Positions 6,836 through 12,663 of a DNA stretch of 12,663 bases are shown piece after piece. The translations under genes and the position numbers were made by a program. Positions within the stretch are counted from its first letter, which is position 1; each line of letters opens with the position of its first letter. Origin of the DNA: Acidimicrobiales bacterium. GTDB lineage: Bacteria > Actinomycetota > Acidimicrobiia > Acidimicrobiales > JABEUL01. Location: assembly GCA_027451605.1 (NCBI GenBank), contig DAIDJA010000016.1, positions 1 through 12,663 on the forward strand, read 5' to 3'. The notes beneath the pieces were generated by a model, which was not told the DNA's origin, did no database searches, and was given only the letters and a program-made list of their open reading frames with translations.

Positions 6836-7354
6836 CTACCTACGCCCGTCCGATAGCTCATTGAGTACCGAAAACGGCGACTCCACGGACTGTTTGCACT
6901 CACAACGGGTTTCATTCCTATTTAACCCACATACCGGGCATAAGCCTCGGCATCCGAAATTACAGACGGGTACTGCCGGAAGTTCCAAAATTAGCTGGTC
7001 TTTTACGAGGTCGCTCAGATCTATCATATCTCCGGTCAGAAGATATTCTATTTCAAGATCCGGTTCAGTTACAAAGACTTCTCTGAATTCAACGTTGATG
7101 TTACCTTTTGCCGGTTCCAAACAGCGTGAACAGTCGCCATCCCAGAGCGATCTTAACAACCCATGGACGATGACGCCATGATTTGCCCTTTCTATCCGGC
7201 ACATTACGTTAATTTCCGTTTGTAACAATACCCTAGCGGTGCTGACTTGAATATCATCCAGATGTCCCACCAATTCAACGTCGATGTAGTCCAGCGAACC
7301 GTTTAGCAAATTTCCCACCTTGATTTTAAACTGATCTTTTCTAATCGGAATCAT
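6836..7354 (-). CDS. yceD: YceD/DUF177 family protein (metal-binding, 23S rRNA accumulation type)
   Basis: A 172-residue DUF177 protein. Family features visible: CSRCLEP (75-81), the acidic-hydrophobic stretch DLSDLVKDQLILELP (112-126), and a C-terminal cysteine cluster C131, C135, C139, C142 (PVCNFGCRGLCPVCG), with C151 and C153 (CECK) after it. The spacing suggests a bound zinc ion. YceD homologues are required for normal 23S rRNA levels in E. coli and plants, and the gene nearly always precedes rpmF, as here (55-bp gap). The start ATG at 7354 is supported by AAGGA at 7362-7366, 7 bp upstream. Upstream lies a 199-bp AT-rich gap with a TAATAT box (7376-7381) and a palindrome. The biochemical function is unproven. 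Confidence 0.93.
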   Translation of the reverse strand: MIPIRKDQFKIKVGNLLNGSLDYIDVELVGHLDDIQVSTARVLLQTEINVMCRIERANHGVIVHGLLRSLWDGDCSRCLEPAKGNINVEFREVFVTEPDLEIEYLLTGDMIDLSDLVKDQLILELPAVPVCNFGCRGLCPVCGLNRNETRCECKQSVESPFSVLNELSDGRR

Positions 7355-7375
7355 GACTTTTTCCTTTCAAAAATA

Positions 7376-7407
7376 ATATTAATTGTTTTGAACTATAAAA
7401 TGTTCAA
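7376..7407 (-). promoter_or_regulatory. Promoter region of yceD with inverted repeat TTGAAC-N8-GTTCAA
   Basis: On the minus strand TAATAT (7376-7381) lies upstream of the yceD SD. Further upstream TTGAAC and GTTCAA form a perfect 6-bp inverted repeat at 7388-7393 / 7402-7407 with an 8-bp A/T centre. The upstream arm reads TTGAAC and could double as a -35, but its spacing to TAATAT is 20 bp, too long. Such a dyad overlapping a promoter is a plausible repressor site; no regulator gene is nearby. Confidence 0.35.
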
Positions 7408-7553
7408 TTTAACCAAAGAGTTCCAAGATTTTTTATGCAGCAACCTTACATGAGACAATTAGTGACGACAAGCAAGAGATTTCTATCGAATAAAACTTAT
7501 TTTGCTGACGTCAAATCCAAAAAATCCGGTCGGCAATTTCAAAATATGATGTG

Positions 7554-8180
7554 CTATTCGAGCTGATCCTGATCAAAAAACTTCTCTTCGGCTTCCGAAG
7601 TTCCCTGTGACTGACCACCGGCGATTTGGGCAGTTTCCAATATCTCTTTTGGACTCAATTGAAGTCTATCTCTTCCGGCTTTTACGGTTTTTGCGATGTC
7701 TTCAAGGGCAATTTCAAATGCCGCCAACTTTCTGTCGCAGTAATCTTCAGCTTCTCTTTTTAGTTTTCTGGCGGCGGCATCGGCATCATCAACAGTTTTT
7801 GCGGCAATCTTCTTTGCCTGTCTTACTATTTCGGTTCTCTGGGCCATTCTCTCGGCTTGAACTCTGGCTTCTTCTACTATCGCCTCGGCATCCCTTTTTG
7901 CCTTTTCTATATGCTCCTGACCTTCCTTCAACAACCACCTAGCGGATCTTATTTCTTCGGGAAGCTGAATTTTTATATCTTCTAAGATCTCATTAATGTC
8001 ATCTTTGGCGATAATAACCGACGATGAAAGAGGCATAGACCTTGCATTTGCCACCACATGAAGCGCTTCTTCTATCAAGTCAAAAATATCTGCCGAGTGT
8101 CCGTCACGTCGTTCATCGTTGTCAACTTCAAAATCATCTTCAAAACGATCAATGAGATCGTCGTCGTCAATTGGGCTCAT
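7554..8180 (-). CDS. SepIVA/DivIVA-like coiled-coil septation protein
   Basis: A 208-residue soluble, highly charged protein. Residues 1-30 are very acidic. Residues 31-70 (DIFDLIEEALHVVANARSMP onward) and the long heptad-rich helix about 70-165, ending in EDYCDRKLAAFEIAL and TVKAGRDRL, match the actinobacterial SepIVA-type protein found beside yceD and coaD, often annotated as a cell-division initiation protein or ATP-synthase subunit b-like protein. SepIVA is needed for septal and polar growth in mycobacteria. No transmembrane segment is present, so it is not a genuine F0 b subunit. The start ATG is preceded by AGGAG at 8190-8194, 9 bp upstream. It follows coaD by 37 bp with an inverted repeat between them. 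The family resemblance is strong; the cellular role in this organism is inference. Confidence 0.8.
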   Translation of the reverse strand: MSPIDDDDLIDRFEDDFEVDNDERRDGHSADIFDLIEEALHVVANARSMPLSSSVIIAKDDINEILEDIKIQLPEEIRSARWLLKEGQEHIEKAKRDAEAIVEEARVQAERMAQRTEIVRQAKKIAAKTVDDADAAARKLKREAEDYCDRKLAAFEIALEDIAKTVKAGRDRLQLSPKEILETAQIAGGQSQGTSEAEEKFFDQDQLE

Positions 8181-8198
8181 AATGCAATACTCCTAGTT

Positions 8199-8233
8199 AA
8201 AGTTTAAATCATTTGGCTTATCGGTTAAACTTT
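8199..8233 (-). other. 9-bp perfect inverted repeat across the coaD stop, just before the next SD
   Basis: AAAGTTTAA (8199-8207) and TTAAACTTT (8225-8233) are perfectly complementary with a 17-nt loop containing the coaD stop codon (8218-8220). The downstream arm ends 4 bp before the AGGAG of the sepIVA-like gene. As RNA this would form an AT-rich stem next to the ribosome site. There is no T tract, so it is not a standard terminator. Confidence 0.45.
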
Positions 8234-8703
8234 TCGTCAAGTTTTTTGGCCACCGGAGGCGGGACTAAATCAGCCACCGAACCACCGTATGCCGAAACCT
8301 CGCGTAACAACTTGGAGGCTAAAAAGGAATATTTTGAGCTTGTGGGGATAAATAAGGTTTCAATACCCGAAAGCTTATTATTCATTTGAGCCATTTGAAG
8401 TTCATTTTCAAAATCCGATACTGCCCTTAGCCCTCTTATTATTACCTGTGCACCAACTTGTTGTGCAACCGTTACCACGAGTGTGGATATGGATACTATT
8501 GAAACGTTTTTTAAGTGACTGACTGACTCTGCGATCATTTCTTGACGTTCTTCCATCGGAAAAAGAGGGTTCGATTTTTGCGGATTCCTAACCGCGGCGA
8601 CTACGACAGTGTCGAAAAGTACCGCAGCCCTTTCCACAATTTCCAAATGCCCGTTGTGAAATGGGTCAAAAGAGCCGGGATATAATGCAATAATGTTAGA
8701 CAT
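8218..8703 (-). CDS. coaD: Pantetheine-phosphate adenylyltransferase (PPAT)
   Basis: CoaD transfers AMP from ATP to 4'-phosphopantetheine to make dephospho-CoA, the penultimate step in coenzyme A synthesis. The 161-residue protein has the nucleotidyltransferase signature YPGSFDPFHNGH (8-19, HxGH at 16-19), then IIRGLRAVSDFENELQMAQ (88-106) and the C-terminal FLASKLLREVSAYGG (127-141), matching the ATP- and substrate-binding elements of the family. Length is typical. The ATG at 8703 has a good SD, AAAGGAAG (8707-8714), 3 bp upstream. The rsmD-coaD order is widespread in bacteria, but here a 219-bp AT-rich gap separates them and probably carries a promoter for coaD. Confidence 0.97.
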   Translation of the reverse strand: MSNIIALYPGSFDPFHNGHLEIVERAAVLFDTVVVAAVRNPQKSNPLFPMEERQEMIAESVSHLKNVSIVSISTLVVTVAQQVGAQVIIRGLRAVSDFENELQMAQMNNKLSGIETLFIPTSSKYSFLASKLLREVSAYGGSVADLVPPPVAKKLDEKFNR

Positions 8704-8717
8704 AAACTTCCTTTACC

Positions 8718-8745
8718 AATATATATAGTAGTAGCTTGCGGTTAA
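8718..8745 (-). promoter_or_regulatory. Candidate promoter of coaD
   Basis: The minus strand has TTAACC (8740-8745), 16 bp, then TATATT (8718-8723); an overlapping TACTAT lies at 8725-8730. The run of alternating T and A makes the exact -10 uncertain. The nearest choice would put the start almost at the SD, so the TACTAT box may be the better one. Confidence 0.3.
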
Positions 8746-8878
8746 TATTTTGAATGCAGAATCAACCAAAAACGAATTTTTGAACAGGGAATTTGTTACT
8801 AAACCCGAAATGGCAGTCCGAATGACCAAATTCAGTTTACTAACCGATCGACCATAAACTCAACTAATAATCTAACTT

Positions 8879-8906
8879 AAAAATTAATCGGCCACTGACT
8901 CTCCGA
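8879..8906 (-). terminator. Weak terminator-like element after rsmD
   Basis: On the minus strand TCGG (8903-8906) and CCGA (8888-8891) could pair around an 11-nt loop, followed by TTAATTTTT ending at 8879. It lies 16 bp after the rsmD stop. With only 4 base pairs it is a marginal candidate. Confidence 0.25.
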
Positions 8907-8922
8907 ATACCAAAGTTCTTTT

Positions 8923-9465
8923 CTACGGCACTCTTTGGACAACAGTTAAATAAGTAGTACCATATTTTTTTAATTTAAGAACCCTTAGTTCAGAGTCCTT
9001 AACAAGGTCTGAGATATCATGTCCGGACTCAAAAACACCCAAATGAAAGTAGTTCCCTCCGACTAAATCCGCGTAATTTATCCATTCGTACGGCGGATCG
9101 CACAGAATCAGATCTACCGTTTCTACAATCTGCTTGGTGGCTCCCACGGCGTCCCCTCTAATTACGGTTGATCTCGATTCCAGAGACAGGCTCTTGATAT
9201 TTTGTTTAATTGCCGCTAGGGAATCTGGATTATTGTCCACGAAGGTAACGTGTCTGGCACCTCGTGACAAGGCTTCTATCCCCAACGCACCGCTTCCTGC
9301 GAACAAGTCCATACATTTTAAATCCGATAGGACTAAATCGAGTTTAATTAATGCCGAATTTAGTACCGAAAAAATCGCCTCTTTGACCATTGATGAAGTC
9401 GGGCGGACATTTTTTGGGGGTACTGCCAACTGCCTCCCCCTTAAATCTCCTCCGGTAATTCTCAT
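8923..9465 (-). CDS. rsmD: 16S rRNA (guanine(966)-N(2))-methyltransferase RsmD
   Basis: RsmD methylates G966 of 16S rRNA with S-adenosylmethionine during 30S assembly. The 180-residue protein has the family N terminus MRITGGDLRGRQLAVP, RPTSSMVKEAIFSVL (21-35), SAM motif I DLFAGSGALGIEALSRGA (53-70), the acidic residue of motif II in FVDNN (75-79), and the catalytic DPPY (123-126). Length is normal. The ATG at 9465 has no SD; instead TAAAGT (9472-9477) ends exactly 6 bp upstream, the spacing expected of a leaderless transcript. It lies 200 bp downstream of recG and 219 bp upstream of coaD, the usual gene order but with unusually wide gaps. Confidence 0.93.
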   Translation of the reverse strand: MRITGGDLRGRQLAVPPKNVRPTSSMVKEAIFSVLNSALIKLDLVLSDLKCMDLFAGSGALGIEALSRGARHVTFVDNNPDSLAAIKQNIKSLSLESRSTVIRGDAVGATKQIVETVDLILCDPPYEWINYADLVGGNYFHLGVFESGHDISDLVKDSELRVLKLKKYGTTYLTVVQRVP

Positions 9466-9471
9466 AGATCA

Positions 9472-9477
9472 ACTTTA
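9472..9477 (-). promoter_or_regulatory. TANNNT -10 box placing the rsmD mRNA start at its ATG
   Basis: The minus strand reads TAAAGT followed by 6 bases and the rsmD ATG. No convincing -35 is seen 16-18 bp upstream. Actinobacterial leaderless genes typically show this arrangement and need little of a -35. Confidence 0.4.
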
Positions 9478-9603
9478 GCCAACAACTACACCGTTGTATG
9501 ATCGACGTTAGCTCCCAGGTGGTTAAATTTCTCTGTTTTTTTTATGATAATGCAGCCTCATTCAACCGCATTTGTTAAATAAATAAGATTAAATCGAACC
9601 AAA

Positions 9604-9651
9604 TATTTGCAACTACAACCATTATATTGGCAAATGCCTATTTATTTGCAA
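9604..9651. repeat. TATTTGCAA direct repeats flanking GGCAAATGCC in the recG-rsmD gap
   Basis: TATTTGCAA occurs at 9604-9612 and 9643-9651 (39-bp period). Between them GGCAAATGCC (9629-9638) shares the GCAAAT core and is itself a 4-bp inverted repeat. Three copies of the same core within 48 bp downstream of the recG stop may be a protein-binding cluster or chance in AT-rich DNA. Confidence 0.35.
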
Positions 9652-9665
9652 TTGGCTCAGTATAG

Positions 9666-11834
9666 TTAACTTTTCAGCAGGTAGTCGGTATCTTCATCGG
9701 TATAAAAAGCTGCTACTTCGTTTTTAAGGAAAGCCCCGATATCAGTTGAGTTCAAATCGGGATCCAATTTAAACAGTTTATCCAGATACTTTTTAACCAA
9801 ATCCAACAACTTCTCATCCGCGGGAAGTTTTGCCAGCTTTAAATCACTTCTTCCCTTTTGCCTCGTTCCCAATAAGGTTCCGAAGCCTCGCAAAGCAAAA
9901 TCTACTTCTGACAGTTCAAACCCGTCATTGGTTTTGACCAACGCCTCAAGCCTTGTCTTGGCGATTTCATTCAGTTCTTTTGACTTGGTCAGTAGGTAGC
10001 AGTAAGATTTCTTGTCCGATCTTCCCACTCTTCCTCGTAGCTGATGTAACTGGGCAATTCCAAAGCGATCCGCATCCAATATCACCATTACCGTAGCATC
10101 TTTTACATCTACGCCAACTTCGATTACTGTGGTACTGATAAGCACCTTAAAGGTACCGTTTACAAAGTCCTCAAAGATCCCTTGGCGTTTTAAAGGGGGA
10201 ATCTGGCCGTGCAGCACTCCAACTTCGATGCCCTTTAAAGGGCCGTCGGTCAGCTCTTCAACCACTTTATTCACGGAAGCTACTGAGATCTTTTCAGATT
10301 CCTCAATCAACGGACAGACCACATATACTCTATTGTTTTGCTCTATCTGTTCTAATACTTTGGCCCAAACCGACTGATCATTTTTCCCCTTGACCCAGTG
10401 AGTCTCTATAATTTGTCTACCTTTAGGCATGTCTGTTAATACGCTCTGATCCAAGTCTCCGAATACAGTCATTGCCGCACTTCTGGGAATTGGGGTTGCC
10501 GTCATTGTCAAGGTGTCCGGGAAGTTACTCTTAGAAAGCAGCTGGGAACGTTGCTGTACTCCGAATCTGTGCTGTTCATCAATCACAACGGCTGCCAAAT
10601 TTTTAAACTTTAGGTTATCCGATATTAAAGCGTGAGTACCGATTACCATATCAATATCACCGGACTCTATTTGTTCTGCCAGAACATCACGGCTCTTTTT
10701 AGTTAATTTTCCCGTTAGAAGTCCGATTTTTATATCTGACTTGGAAAATAACTTAGTTCCGTCTTCAACGGTTAGTCCTTCAGTCATATCTATGATATTC
10801 AGATAGTGCTGCTCTGCCAAAACTTCAGTAGGTGCCATTAGAGCACTTTGGTAACCATTTTGAATCGCAGCTACCATACAACACACCGCTATTACAGTTT
10901 TACCCGATCCGACATCCCCCTGCACCAATCGATGCATGGGATACGGTTTAGACATGTCAGACAAAATCTCTTTGATGACTTCGGACTGTGATTTTGTAAG
11001 TTTAAACGGCAAAGCCCTAACGAATTCTCCGACCAACCCTTGAAGGTCGGGAATATCGGCTCCAAATTGAAGAACCCTATCTAAATTGGAGATTTCACAC
11101 TTATAACCCTTATTTGAGCTTAGAATTTGTCTTTTCTTATGCATGAGCGGAAGCTGAAGACGAAGCAGTTCGTCAAAGGCCAATCGTTTTCTGGCGGCCT
11201 GACTCATCTTGGCCGTTTCGGGAAAATGAATGTTGTTAAAGGCCTCGGTTCTGGAAATGAGGCCAAATTTGGTCAAGTCGTCTTTATTGAGAGGATCTAA
11301 AAACTCCTTCGACCTGTTAAGTACCTCGGCGACAAAATTTGACATCATAAGGTTAGATATATTGGACTTTTCAGATGAGGGGTACAAGGCTACAATTTTC
11401 CCCGTTTGATTCCCGATCAAATCCACAATCGGATTTACCATCGTAAGTTTCCCTTTAAAACTCGTCAACTTGCCGAATATTGCAATCCATGTTTCATCTT
11501 CTAACTGCTTCTGTCGCCACGGCTGATTGAAAAACGTGCAGTATAACTTTGAACTTCCATCCGTCACGACGGCATCCACCACTGTTTTTGCCGACTTAGT
11601 GCGCCTTATCGACGAAACTTTAATAACTTGCCCAATTACCAAAATTTCTGTTCCGAGCTGAGCTTCGACAAGCCTTACGGTATTAGATCTATCCACGTAT
11701 CGGCGGGGATAAAAAGTTAACAGATCCAAGACCGAATCAATTCCAAGCTCGTTTAATGACTTAAGCTTGGCGGGGGTCACCCCCGAAATAACATCTACCT
11801 TTATTTCCGCAAGTTGACGAAGAGCTCTGCTCAC
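9666..11834 (-). CDS. recG: ATP-dependent DNA helicase RecG
   Basis: RecG is a superfamily 2 double-strand translocase that regresses stalled replication forks and branch-migrates Holliday junctions. The 722-residue length matches family members. Order of domains: N-terminal wedge (about 1-145, with FYPRRYVDRS at 41-50 and an OB fold), RecA-like lobe 1 with Walker A GDVGSGKT (306-313), APTEVLAEQHY (334-344), motif II DEQH (419-422) and motif III TATPIPR (445-451), then lobe 2 with STTVIEVGVDV (567-577) and motif VI QLRGRVGR (598-605), followed by the RecG C-terminal region. All helicase motifs are intact. The start is GTG at 11832-11834, overlapping the stop of the FakA-like gene by 4 bases (GTGA), so translation is coupled. 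No SD-independent alternative start is needed. Confidence 0.97.
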   Translation of the reverse strand: MSRALRQLAEIKVDVISGVTPAKLKSLNELGIDSVLDLLTFYPRRYVDRSNTVRLVEAQLGTEILVIGQVIKVSSIRRTKSAKTVVDAVVTDGSSKLYCTFFNQPWRQKQLEDETWIAIFGKLTSFKGKLTMVNPIVDLIGNQTGKIVALYPSSEKSNISNLMMSNFVAEVLNRSKEFLDPLNKDDLTKFGLISRTEAFNNIHFPETAKMSQAARKRLAFDELLRLQLPLMHKKRQILSSNKGYKCEISNLDRVLQFGADIPDLQGLVGEFVRALPFKLTKSQSEVIKEILSDMSKPYPMHRLVQGDVGSGKTVIAVCCMVAAIQNGYQSALMAPTEVLAEQHYLNIIDMTEGLTVEDGTKLFSKSDIKIGLLTGKLTKKSRDVLAEQIESGDIDMVIGTHALISDNLKFKNLAAVVIDEQHRFGVQQRSQLLSKSNFPDTLTMTATPIPRSAAMTVFGDLDQSVLTDMPKGRQIIETHWVKGKNDQSVWAKVLEQIEQNNRVYVVCPLIEESEKISVASVNKVVEELTDGPLKGIEVGVLHGQIPPLKRQGIFEDFVNGTFKVLISTTVIEVGVDVKDATVMVILDADRFGIAQLHQLRGRVGRSDKKSYCYLLTKSKELNEIAKTRLEALVKTNDGFELSEVDFALRGFGTLLGTRQKGRSDLKLAKLPADEKLLDLVKKYLDKLFKLDPDLNSTDIGAFLKNEVAAFYTDEDTDYLLKS

Positions 11835-12663
11835 TCGATGGAAAAGAGATACGGATATAGCGGCTGCCCGCCCTGATGAACTTCGACCGAAACATTGGAT
11901 CGGTTCTCATTAAGCCACTGTGTAAGCTGCCTGGTTGCATTTACGCTATAACCTTCGCCTTCAATCACCGTTACTATTTCATGGTCATCCGTAACCAACT
12001 TATCTAAAAGCTCCATGCAACAATCGGAGAGGTCGGGTTCCACCACCTGAATTCCCTCCCTGGAAATTCCAAGCCAATCTCCCTCTTTAATCTGACCCGC
12101 AGCCGAAGATGCGTCTCTAACTGCCATTGTAACTTCCCCGGCAACAACCCCGTCAGCGCTTTTTGTCATCTCTGTCATATTTTCGCCGGGGCCCGCCTCA
12201 GGGTCGTATGCCAATAGTGCGGCAAAACCTTCAACGATTCCTTTTGTCGGAACCACCCTCACCGCTTTTTTGGTTAGGGCGTCAACTTCGTTTGCGACGG
12301 GAATAATATTCTTGTTGTTCGGCAATATGATAACCGCAGGTGAATCTAACTCTTCAACTGCCTTTAATAGATCCGCCGTAGACGGATTCATGGATTGTCC
12401 CCCCGACACGACCGAGTGTACTCCCAGGGAATGAAATATTCTCTTTACTCCGTTACCGGTTGCAACTGCGACCACCGAAGTCACTGCAGGCGGACCGCTG
12501 TGTGTCGGTTTATGGTCAGATTCGTCAAAGTCATCTTCAGCCTTTCGAACCCAATGTTCCTCTTCGACCTGTTCGGCTAAATCGGTCACTCGAATGTTGC
12601 TGGGTCTTCCGGTATCAATGCCGGCTTCAATCGCGGCTCCTATATCACCGGTATGTATATGGC
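11831..12663 (-). CDS. FakA/DhaL-family fatty acid kinase-like protein, C-terminal half (5' end outside window)
   Basis: Only 276 C-terminal residues are in the window; the frame is open to the right edge. The first visible residues, HIHTGDIGAAIEAGIDTGRP, match the middle domain of FakA/DhaL-DegV-type proteins, where the HxH pair belongs to the metal/FakB-interacting domain. The C-terminal domain follows after an acidic linker, with GGQSMNPSTADLLKA, LPNNKNI and VVPTKGIVEGFAALLAYDP, all family hallmarks. FakA proteins phosphorylate fatty acids bound to a FakB (DegV) partner, yielding acyl-phosphate; actinobacterial members next to recG are often called DAK phosphatase or DhaL domain proteins and are largely unstudied. 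The N-terminal ATP-binding DhaL domain should lie off-window. A GTG at 12589 is an internal valine codon, not the start, because the family homology continues upstream of it. Confidence 0.88.
   Translation of the reverse strand, partial: HIHTGDIGAAIEAGIDTGRPSNIRVTDLAEQVEEEHWVRKAEDDFDESDHKPTHSGPPAVTSVVAVATGNGVKRIFHSLGVHSVVSGGQSMNPSTADLLKAVEELDSPAVIILPNNKNIIPVANEVDALTKKAVRVVPTKGIVEGFAALLAYDPEAGPGENMTEMTKSADGVVAGEVTMAVRDASSAAGQIKEGDWLGISREGIQVVEPDLSDCCMELLDKLVTDDHEIVTVIEGEGYSVNATRQLTQWLNENRSNVSVEVHQGGQPLYPYLFSIE

Noticed and set aside
7506..7513. Perfect 8-bp palindrome TGACGTCA in the sepIVA-yceD gap
   Set aside because: Isolated, not near a promoter element, and flanks are not symmetric; expected by chance at this scale.
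7554..8180. ATP synthase F0 subunit b (common automatic annotation of this coiled-coil protein)
   Set aside because: No transmembrane segment and no neighbouring atp genes; the sequence and context fit the SepIVA/DivIVA type.
9532..9543. Run of 8 T on the plus strand, possible terminator
   Set aside because: No stable stem precedes it on the plus strand and no plus-strand gene is present.
11831..12589. A self-standing 252-residue gene starting at the GTG at 12589
   Set aside because: Family-like sequence (HIHTGDIGAAIEAG) continues in the same frame upstream to the window edge, so the GTG is an internal codon of a truncated gene.
1..12663. CRISPR array, tRNA/rRNA, insertion sequence, prophage or toxin-antitoxin genes
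   Set aside because: No regularly spaced repeats, transposase motifs, terminal inverted repeats or tRNA-like folds seen; all recognised genes are housekeeping apart from the SNF2 helicase.

Overview
The window looks like a chromosomal housekeeping segment of an actinobacterium with GC content in the low-to-mid 40s (judged by eye, not computed). Three things point there. The order fakA/DhaL-like, recG, rsmD, coaD, a DivIVA/SepIVA-like coiled-coil protein, yceD (DUF177), rpmF is typical of Actinobacteria. The order aroC-aroK-aroB is also actinobacterial. Several genes lack a Shine-Dalgarno sequence but have a TANNNT box a few bases before the start codon, as leaderless actinobacterial genes do. 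The presence of plsX and the modest GC make me lean towards an Acidimicrobiia-like lineage, but that is inference only. I see no mobile element, CRISPR array, tRNA, rRNA or phage gene.

Every recognisable gene is on the minus strand, so transcription runs from high to low coordinates. At the right edge (12663-11831) is the C-terminal half of a FakA/DhaL-family protein, whose stop overlaps the GTG start of recG (11834-9666) by 4 bases. A 200-bp AT-rich gap leads to rsmD (9465-8923), and a 219-bp gap to coaD (8703-8218). The coiled-coil septation-type protein (8180-7554) follows 37 bp later, then a 199-bp gap, then yceD (7354-6836), rpmF (6780-6601), plsX (6601-5612), aroC (5593-4379) and aroK (4360-3839). 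The last four are tightly packed and probably co-transcribed. aroB (3614-2550) has its own leader and a good sigma70-type promoter candidate. A 377-bp gap with a promoter precedes an SNF2-family helicase (2172 to beyond position 1), cut off at motif III.

Functionally the window covers replication-fork and repair ATPases (RecG, SNF2), ribosome maturation (RsmD, L32, YceD), coenzyme A synthesis (CoaD), acyl-phosphate and phospholipid precursor chemistry (FakA-like, PlsX), septal growth (SepIVA-like) and three shikimate-pathway steps (AroB, AroK, AroC). In my view there is no dramatic new system here. The points most worth a second look are the junction that couples plsX to the aro genes, the SNF2-DUF3670 helicase with an unrecognised N-terminal region, the mix of leaderless-like and SD-led starts, a hairpin between coaD and the sepIVA-like gene, the structured aroB leader, and an insertion beside the zinc site of AroB.
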